This document shows positions 28,634 to 41,900 of a DNA stretch of 64,000 nt, one piece after another. The notes below the pieces were generated by a model that made no database searches, was not told where the DNA came from, and saw only the letters and a program-made list of their open reading frames with translations. Location of the stretch: positions 474,890-538,889 of the forward strand of contig NW_014577176.1 of assembly GCF_000485595.1 (NCBI RefSeq). The letters are read 5' to 3'. A program made the translations under genes and the position numbers. Origin of the DNA: Priapulus caudatus. Lineage: Eukaryota > Priapulida > Priapulimorpha > Priapulimorphida > Priapulidae. Numbering within the stretch: the first letter of the stretch is position 1; every line of letters begins with the position of its first letter.

Positions 28634-29918
28634 TGTGTGTGCCACGATCACCTGGCCAGGGACATGCAATGCATATAGACACAAATCTAATATATATGGC
28701 TATTACAAAACTATTATCAACTTTAACCCCACAATATGTATACATAGCTTAGGCACTTGTTAAGTTACAATAGAAAATTATAATAGACTTATGTTAAGGT
28801 ACCGCTACAAAGTGGTGGCTCTTGGTTAGCTCGTCTCCAAGCCACATGAGACAGGTAACTAGTGTAGCAGGGTTGCACCGTCCGTGGTCACTGAGCAGCT
28901 CTATGCTGGGCACTGCATCAACACTGCCTCCTGCAGCGTTCACAAACTCCTCATCTGACCTCAGACATGGCAGAGCTGCACCGAACACTGCCTGCACAGG
29001 TGCAATAAAATGCGCTGTATAGCATACACATGGGACATGCACAATGGATAATGGCTTTTCACTTACGTCATATTCAAACTGTGATTTATTAACACTTCTA
29101 CTTCTCTTCGTATGATCAGATAGTTAGAATAACACTTTATACGCAAAGTGTATAAGCACTGATGATAGGCTACGTAGGCTTGTAGGCTACGTGTGTGTGT
29201 GTTTACGACGGAGGTGTAGCAAACCTACCCTGAATAGTGCAGCAGCGAGCAGACAAGTCTCTGTCCTGAGTGCCAGTCCTAGCTTCAGTACGTATCGAGC
29301 CACATCTGTCACCAAGATTCCGGCAAGCAGGCACCCCCACACGCCACATCTTGCCAATAGGGCTGCGCCACCGAGCTCTTCAGCTGTTAGACACATCCTC
29401 CAGTTGTTGATGACGTCAGTTTTCTTTAGTAATACATCGGCTGCGTCTGCCCAGCAAGCATACGCCCCTCTGATGTAACGAAAAACCGCAATGAATTAAT
29501 TTATTTATTATGCAATAACAACCTGCATCAAATAAATAAAACAAGCCATAAACCCCAATAACATATATAGACTGCATGGTAAGAAATACAAGACCTAACT
29601 ATTGGCTAACAATGAACTCCATATACCTGAGGTTGTCACGATAAAAATGCAAGTTTCCAAGTTCATGAAGCGCCTGAGCAAGAAGACTTGGTTTGCCTGC
29701 AGCTCTGATCGTCCCCACGGCTTCTTCATATGCTGTTATAACCTCAGAAAGTGTCACCTGATGGTCCTGCTGAAGATCATGCTCTAGCTTTCGTTGCTGG
29801 TCAAGGTAAGATGCTAGCATATTCCTTGCTTTCATGAGTGAGCATGAAGGGTCTGCAGTCTTGCATATCTGAACAGTATCAGCTAATTCCAATGGCACAC
29901 TGACCAGTCGCAGCCCAT
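23097..29918 (-). other. CFAP54: CFAP54 exons 33-48 (coordinates)
   Basis: 33: 29627-29918; 34: 29229-29469; 35: 28803-28991; 36: 28257-28493; 37: 27895-28102; 38: 27516-27665; 39: 27112-27262; 40: 26713-26953; 41: 26321-26562; 42: 25891-26128; 43: 25563-25725; 44: 25166-25354; 45: 24543-25033; 46: 23970-24140; 47: 23585-23665; 48: 23097-23225, ending in the stop. For exon 42 the upstream acceptor ATATAG|CAATG is chosen over ACAG|GATG ten bases later, because only the former avoids a stop after the phase-2 junction. Confidence 0.85.
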
Positions 29919-32900
29919 CTGTGAATGCATATGGCAGTAGAAGATAAGGATGGATAATATAATCAAGAATGAATAATAATAGATCTATTATTATTCACTC
30001 CTGATATTATGTATATAATGTTAATTCAGGTGATATGAAGCTTGATAGCTATGAGTCTCTCAACGGAGTGTAAAGGACATTGTTTTAGACAAACAAAAGG
30101 TAAGTAATTGTACAGCTATGACAACGGTTTATGTAAGTGTCACAATACTATTCGATACTGCATATTAGTAATGTAATTAGTAATGTAATTAGTAATGTAA
30201 TTAACCAGAAGTTCCGGAATGCATGACAACAAACTGCTTCCGGGGATTGCATGACTTGAAATTGAAACCATATGTAGCTTTACTTGTTTTGTTTATAAAG
30301 ACTTTAGGTAATAATCCGTATTCAGCTGCGTATCCCGAACACAACAGTAAGCACCTTTTTGTACAGTACATACAGTTGTTGTTGGGAAAAATGTATGTCA
30401 ACAAAATTTGTCAGAAATACTGATAACCAGGAATTCACAATTATATACTTGTCCATTCCACTGCTTTTAAGCCTTGAATTACTTACCAACGCCGCTCTCA
30501 TAACTCATTATCCCCTCTCTTTCGGCCTCTGACTTCAGAACACCTGTAACTCTTAGTTGCGTTACGCGATACTGGATGGGAGTTATAGGACCTAGTGCTG
30601 CAAGATGTGGCTGAGGTAAAGGGCCACCAAACTGCCCGATTCTCTCCCTGAGTGCATGCTGTGAGTGGGAGACAAGTGGCACAACCTGTGTCGCAAACCT
30701 ATCCCTATAAAGGCCAAAAGGTATAGGAAGATTATTAGAGAAATAGGTTCTTCACTATTGTACAGTACAAATATATCATTATATTATATACCCATACTAT
30801 CGCTCATAGGGTCTATGTCCCCCAGGGTACTGCCGGAACGTACTCTGGGTACGGTCCGGTATACCGGAACATACCCTGGTAACTATCTGATATGGTTAGG
30901 GTTAGGTTTAGGGTTAGGGTTAGGGAGTAGGCATAGGCGACTCCCTAGACTCGTTAGTGGAGTAGGCGAGGTACGGTCCGGCATATTAGATAGTACCAGG
31001 GTACGTTCCGGCAGTACCCTGGGGGACATAGACCCTCTCAGCCATACTATCATGTACTATACTACTATATAGTATGAATAGGTTTCATACATTACATATA
31101 TTGTTTCAATCAATGTTTTTAGTTTTTAAAAGCTTACTGCATGATACTGTAATACTGAATGATACATCTCACATAGCAAGTTGATGCATTACTTATCAAA
31201 TGATGAGCAGTAAATGATGATACCCAGACCAGGCGAGGAACATCAGTGCTAGATGTATCAGCTTTTCCCATTTCTCTGCTTCATGAAGCATCTCCAACGT
31301 TAGTAGTGCTGCCTGCTCGAGCATCGCTCTGTTAGAGGCAACACCATCCAGCCTGTTGTCACATCGCAGGCTAGCTCCAGTTGTCTCACTCTCCTCAGTC
31401 TTACAAAAGTTTCAAGAGTTGAAAAAAGAATCTTAATGAAAGTGTCAATGACACTGTAGCTCACCTTGAGTGTGATAGAAGAGGGGGGGGGGTATATAAA
31501 GCAAGAGTATATATGGGAGAACTCCCATTATATAACATATCTCCCATTATATATTCTTGATAATAATATATGCATAAGTTTTGATGCGAAAATAAATGTT
31601 TCAGATCTGAGCAAAATCCGTTGAACCTGAACTGACTTATGGCCATTTCCATTTTTGCCAAAAAGTGGACGTGGCTCGAAAGTACGTCGACTGGCGTGCT
31701 CCAAAATAGGCTGTTCAAATCTCTCCCATAGGAGTAACAACTGTATGCAATTTGAAACATGTGGGTCAAACGGTTCTTGAGTTATCGTTGACCGTAAGCA
31801 GACACTAAAATGCATAGTGAAATTGACAAAATCTACCTAATTTGCATAATTAAAAAAAAAATCAAAACCCGTGTGATATGTTTTGGGGCCAGTCCACATT
31901 CATTCATATACCAGAAATGAGCAAAATCCATTAAACCTGAACTGACTTATGGCCATTTCCATTTTTGCCAAAAAGTGGACATGGCTCGAAAGTAGGTCGA
32001 CTGGCGTGCTCCAAAATAGGACGTTCAACCCTCTCCCATAGGAGTAACAACTATATGCAATTTGAAACATGTGGGTCAAAACGTTCTTGAGTTATCGTTG
32101 ACCGTAGCCAAATGTTGACGGACGGACGGACGGACGGACGTACGACGGACGACACCCCATGGGAATGGCTCATCTTGACGATGCCAAGTCTACATAAATT
32201 TGCAATATTGTTCTCCTAAACTTGCTGGACATGACTGCGTGCATGTGAATGTGTGTGAACGCATGCATGAGTATCACATCCTAACCTGCACTTGTGGGGA
32301 ATCTCGCTGCAGTACTGCTTCCAACATACAGTCGACAGTTACGTTCAGGCAGTGCCACGTTGCACGTTGCAGCATGGCCCCATTGATAGGGCAGCCCACG
32401 TTCTCTGTGTGAAGTCTCAACCAGTTCAGCTGGTTCCATATGGTTGAGAAGACATTATGCAGAAGTACCCAGTGCTGCCCTCTGAACGCGAGAACCTGTA
32501 GGTTAACGAAACTGCCAGTAAGGAAGACATGAATATGCAAGAATAATTTAATCTCAACTACTACCAACCTGATAACTTTACATTACATCGGGAAACTCGA
32601 TAAAACTTAGATAAGACTCATGTGGGCTCCTATAGTGCCTGTATAAATGATAGCTTTTTCTTCAGCTTACCGCTGCCTTTTCAAAGCACTTGAACGTCTT
32701 TAGTAGCTGCTCCTCCCAGCCGTAGACATCCTGTGTATCACGCAGTGCAGCGCTCACCCACGCCTGGTCGCTGTACGGTCGTGGAGATCGCACCACGGGT
32801 GTCTTACTCGCCCTTAGTGGCTGCGATGACTTGTCATAGCTTTTAGCCGGGGATGAAGGCTTCGTTGGGGAGGTTTCATGAGAGGATGCCTTCTGGGCCG

Positions 32901-35900
32901 CTGACTGCACGGGTTTGTCTATGGCAGAAAACCGTCTGTTTGCACACGGTTTGTGGAGGTTGCACCGTGACCTGTTAGTAATCTCTCCCCATTCTCCGCC
33001 TTTCTTTACCTGATGCTTCCCATGTTAAAGTTTACCTTGGCTAGGCTGGTTGTATGGATGTATAGGCTAGATTGCATACTTACCACAAAATGGATCAATC
33101 ACCATCTTGAGCCTGGCTTGCCATCCGGGTGCAGCAGGAGTACACACCTGAGGGTAGGGTGCATCAGTCCACACCCCAGACTTCAGACCACATAGTCCCG
33201 GTGGAAATATCGAATAGACCTGAAGATAAGGAAAGAGGCTCAGAGGAAAGATCAGGATTGCCATGTTGTTTGGCTTTCCTGCTTCCCTGACTTCTATATG
33301 CTACGAGGATATAGCACTCAGATGTAGAATTGTAAACATGCATCAATACCATGCCAATTAAATTATATTGCAAAACTGCAATAAACAGTTGTGCGATACA
33401 TTAGATACAGTGTGTGGTCTCATGTGTGTATTAAATAGGGTAGTGCTTTCTTTCACTCTACCTTATTCAGTCGAGTGCTAGCTGGATACAGCTGCTGCAT
33501 TTTAATCTGTAGAACGTTGTAATGAGCCAAGCCAGCAACCATATTTATCTGGAACATCCAGTAAACAGTGACAAAATTATGAAATGTTTGATGATTTTTA
33601 GTTCGTTCCCAATAATAGATTTACTCGCAAATTGATTATTTAGCTAATACTTGCCCTAAAACACTATATATAGTTTACAAAGCCATGGGAAATCTGATTG
33701 GTGAATGGTGTAAATATCTTACCTGGGCTCTCCATGGACGCTCCTTCATACTTATGAACCTCATTTTTTTCACACGAACTCCAGCCCTGTATAAGTCTGG
33801 CACAAGCCTCTCCAATATAGAGAATGACTGAAAAATCACAAAAATCTAAGAATTACACAGATAACCATTATTAACATTATTTTTATTAACATCTAAGTGA
33901 CTACTTTAGGTAAGTTATGAATGAAAACAACATTGATAAACAAAGCAGTGAACAAGGACCCTTGTTCTTGCCTTCATCTCTGCCTCCTCCTGTCTCTGTC
34001 TCTCATGGTCACTGGCCAGCAACATGGAACGCCTCACTAGCATCATGTGCTTCTTCTTCTTGGCTGTGGGTCTCGCTAGCATCTGTGCGTGTGATCCGGC
34101 ATCTCTCTGGTTCTTCATGTAGCTGCTCAATGCTTTATTGTATTTCCTAGTGCTTGCATCTATCCTGACAGCCGGCTCCTGGTAACGTCGGCTTCCTAGA
34201 AGATGTTTGTTTCTCCTATGAGATAAATGAGAGAGAGAGAATGAGACAACTTTATCATACAGGAGGCGAATAAAACTCTTGAAAATATGAATGTTAGGGC
34301 ATGATGATAAAACCAGTGTGACCAGGGTAGAGAAGAAAGAAAACGTTAACGTACTGACATACAAGGGATGGACCCAAGGCAGGGAGCCTGCAAGAAAGTT
34401 GGGAGTGATAAAGAAGCAGAAAATAAACAGCTTTGTTCCTGACAAGAAAAAATAAAAACAATACAAAAAGCAAGCAGAGTAGATATACAAAGGAAGCAGA
34501 ATTATGACTGTTGGTGAGAAGAATAAAACACACGTACTTTATCGAATGTAGCGAATCATCTAGGATAGCATGTACATAAAACAAGGATATCAATACAGGC
34601 TTGAAAGAGAGAGAGAGAGGGAAAGTATGATAGATTAAGAAAGACACGGAAAAAGAGAGAAAGAGACAAGGAGAGTTGGAGAACGCTAGAGTTGACTCTC
34701 TACCTTGCCAACCAGCTGAGCATTTCTTCACACCACGTGGCCACCTCGGCATGCATTCCGTCTGCCAGCGCCCGCTGTAGGAGACGACAGAAGAATTCAA
34801 GGAATCGCTCTTTCTTCTTGAACTTTAGCAGCTCTTTGTAAGCAGTTGCAGGCGGGTATTGAGAGATGTACAGGGAGAGCACGTTCGCATCTTCAGCACC
34901 TGCAAAACGGCAGATTTTCACATTCTCGTGAATATGTTATCTGCATAGTTTATTGGAAGCAGTGCCTGACTACTCTCAAATTTGAACCTATCGCGAACAG
35001 TGCATGGTATATGTGTAACGCTACATATGCGTACAAAGCTTTCTTACCTGTGAGATTGATCTCACCCTGCACTGGACCAAGTAGTGTCAGCAGCTGTGCC
35101 TCAAGGCATCTCGCCAGAGCTGCACTCTCACCCATCTCACCGTTGCTCACTGGCTTACTCTTTCCCCTAGATGGACTTTTCACTTTTGAGCGTATCTTGA
35201 TTTTTTCGCTCACTGGAATCTGGAAGTTGTCAGAGATTGACTGTAGAGTATACTAACTTTTTATTACGTATTTAAGGTAAAATTTAATTTGATGTTTTAA
35301 ACTGACATATACTAAATTTCACATGTAATGTCTCATTTAGATATATAGTAAATTACTGCATTTTCTAAGCACTAACTTAGAACTTGTTAGTGTTTAAACC
35401 AAATTTATTATATGAAACTGCATGTACACTGTACTACTAAACATTACCACAGTGAACAACGATCGAAGCAATGACCTCTTGATTCTTTACAGCAAAAGTA
35501 ATGGCTATTTGCGTTACCAGCCGGTTTTAGCAATGGAGAGAACAGGTAACGCTCACCTGGACGTGTACACTGTAAGAGTCAAGCAGTGCTGGCAGGAGAA
35601 TGTCCACGTCAGACGACTCTAACCTCTGAAGCTTGTTGACGGCCGGAGAGAGCAGGTCTCTGCCAACTACCAGCACAGACACGGCGACCTCACGCTGACC
35701 CTCCATCTCATACATCTGCAGAAGCGATTACACCGGGATGGGAGAGGGTGGAAGCAATCACTCACAATCACCAAAACTGTCACAGAACCTTGACAGGACC
35801 TTTGTGTTCCACGAAAGATACCCTGATTTTATCGCTACCGTAATGATCTATGTAGATACTGGTATACAGTACTCCTTATTGGCACCACCATTATTCTATG

Positions 35901-38900
35901 TCTTCTCTGCTGCTGACTTATTCATACCTTTTCCAGATACATACTGGATGAAGCAGCAAGTCTGTGGAGGAGTAGTTGTAGTGGGGAATTGTTTCCTGCC
36001 TCTTTACTACCCAACACCGATTGAAACACACACACACATCGGTGCATGAGTTGTGATAGAGCCGGGGATGCTATGGCGTCTTGCAGGAAAGGTTCGAGCA
36101 TTGAGTAGCATTGCACCGCTGCCTCTGTGGCATCATTCAGACGACCAAGCCGGTCGGCCAACTCAATAGCTACTGCCAGCCTCTCAGCTCCCCTGATCCG
36201 TATTATCTAAGATATTATGTATTCCGTTAGCTCACACGTAACGCAATTTATATTTAAATTATATGCATGCATGCATGTGGTTCTTTTTTTTCAAATTCAT
36301 ATTTCATGAGTGAAAATATCATATATATTAGCCTATATTCTAATATATTTCCACATAATTGTGTTACAAACATTAACGACTTCAACAACAGCTAACCGTT
36401 AACCTAACACATAATTGTTTTTTAAATAGTGAATGTCTTTACATATAAACATATTTAGTTGCGTATAAATGTACCTGAGAATTGTAAGGTGAGAAACCAC
36501 TAGACAGGAGGGCAGAAGCATGCTTTTTGGCAACATCAGCATTGATGAATATGGTACTGAGGAAACACCTCAGCAAGATAGGAGAGGCCTGAGTGACTGC
36601 TGCCTTACGTAGCCTGCACGTTATCAGTATTGGATTACGTGCAGAAAAAAAAAAATTTGTTTTGTCAGTATAATCATGAACGTATCTTTTATTTTTATAT
36701 ATGGCTATGGCTATAAATGTGTTCATGGTATCGTCGATCAATGTCAACAGAAATTCAACATCTTTCAATACCAAGTGGACATTAAGCTCGCATTTCAATG
36801 TGACCAGAATGGATGATAGTCAGCATGTAATTACGAACTTGTAATGTTGCAGCTTTCGTTCATCATCTTGTAGTTCTTGTGTCTCAACAAAGTGGCACCA
36901 CAGAATGTTGCACGCTATTTCTGCCACTTTCTGATGGCCAACTAAGTAGGCTCTCTGTAACAGATACATAATAGAGAATAAGCTGTATCATAAAGATACA
37001 ATCATTTCTCTACAGATCCTTGAAATGCAACTCTTTTTTCACAAAGAAGCAAGAAATTAGTCTTACTAATCAAATTAATCACCATCATTAATACTGATTC
37101 GTTCATTACACATTTAATTGGTACCGTCCAACCTTTTTCATTAACGCACCTGCGCAACAGATGCCCACAAGGGCAGGATGGAGAGCGGTTGAGAAATGAG
37201 GATTGACTGAGAGGTCTTGCCTATTCCACCAATCAGCTTCCTGTCTTTGTCATATGCTGCTACAGCAAACACATAAGATTCGTTGCTTTGCAGCCTTGAT
37301 ACTACCAGCCTGCAGTCATCGCCGGCTGCAACCTAAACATGAACACAAATCTATATCTTCACATCCAACTGGGAAATAGTAAGAAGCAACAATTCCAACC
37401 TTCTCAGTAAATATCCAACTTTGAAAACAATGTTCTTGATGGAATGATAAAAAAAAACTATATAAGCCTTACCATGACTCCTGTCCCTGGAAAATGGTAG
37501 TCACTGAATCTAGCCTTTACCATATTGCCCTCTGCTGACCTTGCAAATAGCTGATACCATGCCACCTACATAACGATATTTTTCTTACTTGCTGTTACAG
37601 TGACGAATGGAGAGAGAGAGAATGAGAAATCTTACATGACGCCCTAACAATAAATCTGCACAAAGAGCCACAGTAATGGTAGAAGTAGACACTTCCATCA
37701 GTGATATCTGAACAAGGACATAGATTCTGGTGATGCCTCTAAGTGGTCACACTATGCAATATTAATATTGATTTTTATTTTATATATTATATATTGTACC
37801 AGCTCTGATTTGATCCATGCTGCAGGAAGAAATGTTGCACTGCTGGCACTTCTGTTGATGAGGGTTGGTGGTGGGGGGACAACATTGTCACTCACACAAT
37901 TACTCTCATCTCTGTTCAGTCTTGTCTCCATCTGCTGACCTTGTCTCATAAGACCCACCACATCCTGCAGTAAGAAAATCAAACAAAGGCCTTGTGTTAC
38001 GTAAATTTGCTTCGTTTTAACGACGGACATATACACGTACATTGTCTCGTCCGCTTTGATTGATTACATCGTGTGATTTCCAATCTTCCCTCATGCTGAA
38101 TTATCCGCAAGCTTCATAATGAGACCCGCTGTAGTTATTGCCACTGAAAATGCTGAACACCGTTCCTGGTCACACCATTAGAAATTCCATAAAAAATGTT
38201 CTTAAAAAAAACATGCGCCGACTACAACACACATGCCCAAGAACAAAAGTAGGTAAACCTCCATAAGAGTTCGAGCATCTGCCACTGCACCAGTCTTCAT
38301 GAGTTCTGCAGCATCAGCCAAGCAGACGATGGCACGGCGAAGGTGACAGCTTCCACATTCCCACCTCAGCTCAGACATTGTACGTGGCAACACCAGGGGG
38401 AGCTGCTGGTCTAAACCTCCGGTACGGCAGTCACGCCTGAATCGTGCTGTTCCACTAACCGCTGGTTCTACAGTAAAGTTACATGATGATATACAGTAAA
38501 GTTACATGATGATATACAGTAAAGTTACATGATGATATACAGTAAAGTTACATGATGATATACAGTAAAGTTACATGAGAATACAGTAAAGTTACATGAT
38601 GATATACAGTAAAGTTACATGATGATATACAGTAATGTTACATGATGATATACAGTAAAGTTACATGATGATATACAGTAAAGTTACATGATGATGTACA
38701 GTAAAGTTACATGATGATGTACAGTAATGCCCCGATTTGCTCACAGTAGCTAAAATGTTTTGTTCATAGAAATGCATAGTTCTTGGCCAGTTGTTTCACC
38801 ACACTCAAGATGAAAGGTTCATGTATTTTATTGTCACAACTTAGTTCGTTTAATAAGTTATCCTATTTGTTGGAATTATTGAAGAATTTCTTTTATCAAT

Positions 38901-41900
38901 TTCTTGACAGTTTTACACACTGTGAGCTTACATGACATCATCTTCGATCTTAGTTATGTGGCAAGAAGTTTGGCAGAAGTGTTCTGTATTTCATAAATAT
39001 TCATATGGTGTTATTTACTCCTACGCAAGTAACAGTCAGACAAAAAGTGTAATAAATGTTTAACTTACCAGGTGGCAGGTGTGCTAGCTTCACTGATATC
39101 CTATAGTAAGCTTCAACCAACACCAGGTGCAAGTCCTTTATGGTTTCTCTACCACTGACTGTTTGATCTGAGATCAGAGTGACATGGGTCTTGAATGGCT
39201 TATCTATCTCTTGAAAATCTTTGAGAGCAGCACTGACAAGTTTGCATGCTTTCACATGGTATCCCCTACTCATACCTGCAACAGGTCAAACGGATGCATC
39301 CAAATATTTAGAGATTATATTTCAACACTTTTACACAAGAATCCACCAATTTTAAACAAACCAAGAAGATACTTACTAATAGAACTGTTCATAGCAGAGG
39401 CCTCCAGGGCAAGACCAAAATATAATGCAACAACAGAGGTTAGCACAGGGTCTATGTAGGCTAGGTCTCTCCATGAAAATACACAATGTATTGCCTCCAG
39501 TGCTGCCAATACCTGTTGAGTGTTTCAGGGTATTAGTAATTTAGTTTCTCAACATAGGTGACATAACCTATACAGTTTTAATACTTCAATTTTCAAATCT
39601 TACCCTATAGATGTAAAATAAAGATATTAAATAAATGACTTCATTTCCAGATTTAACATTTCAATCTCACACATAATGGGAATAACAAAAGATATTTATG
39701 CAGTCAGTGAGGTTGTCATTTCTATCTCACCAGTTCTTGCATCTCTGTGAGTTTTGCACCCCACGTGACATTTAGATACTCTCTCTCCACCGCCCTCCAT
39801 AGAGACAGAGTTGCATCAATGACGATGTCGGAATCTATCTCACTGACAGCGTGAGAAACCGTTCTGTGGAGTGCTTCCACTAGTTTCTCACCTCGATCTT
39901 CTAGACGAAACTCTTGGGCTGACAAATACAAACAGTCAACAGCTACGATTAGGCCAATTTACGCAGCAATGGATTAGCTGGTTATAACGTGATAAACATC
40001 AATGTAACAAATGTGCATGCAACCGTGTGGGCATGCACACTGAAGAGTGGGGTGAGATATGAATACATGTGGGGAGTAAGACATAGTGTGAGGAAAGTGA
40101 GAGGGAGGGACAAAGAGATAAAGAGGGGGGAAGAGAGAGGGAGCAAGTGAAAATCACAGAGACAGGGTGCCACGAGCAAAAAGGTAGGGTCTTGGCATTC
40201 AAGGAGAGTAAAAGGAAAAAACGGGGGAGGGCAATTAAAAAAAAACGACCTACCATTTTCAACTGTACGAGACTTGCCCATCATGCTTTGGTGGCTGTTC
40301 TTTGGTTCGGTACTTCCTTTCGTTTCACGTTCTGGTGCCATGATGATCAAGATGTCAAGAATGACAACATGGTTGCTATGAGTGCCTGTGAGTCGTAGGA
40401 CGTCACGAGTTTTCAAAGCAACAGTGTGGAAGTGTTCCCACTCATGGTAGCTGTACAGAAGTTCGATCAATTTCATCAAGCTACTGACGGACACGCCATT
40501 ACACCCTGTGAGGATTAAAAAATAGGGTAATGTCACTGAAAATTTCAGGTTAACTCTAATGGGAGAAAACGAAGGCAAATGAAAAGCCAAGGTGCAATGG
40601 GATAAGCCAATGTTAAGAATTAACAACGTTATGGTCTTAATAACAGCTCACTATCAAAACTATTAGAATTATATATATTAAAAAACTATCTACTCATTCT
40701 TAGAGAAACAAAAATAATGGCAAAATATTGCTCTTACCCACTTTAAAAACAATTTTTTCTGAACCTTGAAAGAAAGTACAAATGCTATTATGATGACCTC
40801 ATACACAAAAAGATGCTCTTAAGAGTATACCTTTATAAACAAGGTCATCGTTAAGTGCTCCAATTTCAAGAGCACCAAGTTCCAAAAATATTCCTTCACT
40901 CTTGTCTAGAAGAAAAAAATGAACATTTTGCTCGTAAACATTGCACATGTCAAGATATATAACATTAAAAGGATATGGTAAAGAGTATGTATCTTACTGT
41001 TTAGTAAATGTACTGCAGCAAAGAATAGTTCAGTCCACACTTCCTTGTCCTCCGGTGGCCCACTAGGTGGCAGCACGTTAAGAACCCTGCGTCTGGGGAT
41101 AGTAAGGGTCTCCAGCACAGCCAGAAACCTGGCAGTGTTGCCACTAAACATGTCTGAGAGGAGGCGCTCTGTTTGTGTCCTTGGCCACAGTTGCTATAAA
41201 TGGAAAGTCAATTTTATACCTTCATAGCGAGGGAATGAGGCACACACCACTTCTGTGACCTCCTGCCATTGGCAGTGCCAACCACACCAAATCATAATCT
41301 TCTACTTTAATTTATTTAGGAATGCAAGTTAAATAATTAACTCTGCAGAAAACAGAGGAAATATGACGAAACAAATCAAATATAGACAATCTGCCATCTG
41401 TTAAGCCTTATATAACCAATTATTTTCTCATATGCTACACTCATGCTTTTCTCATGCCCTACACTCAGGACAGTACTATACATTGTAATGAGTTGCATCT
41501 GGTACGTACCTCAGCCATATCTTTCAGTGGCACCTTTTTCGCTCTCATTGTTACCTTTTGTTTCTTCCTTTTTGTGAAGACAGCACGACGAAATATAATT
41601 AGGCCCAGCTGTGAAAATATAAATGTAACAGTTCACCTGAGACTGAGACTGCTGAGTTATACAGCTGAGACTGCTGGTTTACCAAGCAGAGCTGAACTGT
41701 CACAATTTCAATCGTTTTCACATATTAATTAATAGTATTTTACACTAATTTTAATTAAATTCAGCAAATTAAGACCTAATCAGACATGGCCACAGTAGTT
41801 AATGTTCAACAATAGAAAATGTAGGTGAATCTAAGGGCTATATAAGTGTAACGACCCTGTTACAAGGCTTCCCCCATCCCCGACGCGACGCGATCGCCTA

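Larger units (their letters stand above)
30487..37565 (-). other. CFAP54: CFAP54 exons 17-32 (coordinates)
   Basis: 17: 37473-37565; 18: 37150-37332; 19: 36839-36954; 20: 36475-36613; 21: 35928-36206; 22: 35557-35715; 23: 35048-35219; 24: 34704-34899; 25: 33972-34215; 26: 33723-33827; 27: 33462-33548; 28: 33084-33219; 29: 32671-32918; 30: 32286-32495; 31: 31224-31399; 32: 30487-30704. Exon 25 ends AAG|GCAAGA, a GC-AG intron. The donors of exons 19 (AA|GTTCGT) and 31 (GG|GTATCA) are non-optimal but are the only ones that keep the frame. Confidence 0.82.

Noticed and set aside
38750-39068. Searched for an extra CFAP54 exon between exons 13 and 14
   Set aside because: The phase-1 junction of exon 13 with exon 14 is already in frame and no bounded open stretch was found.
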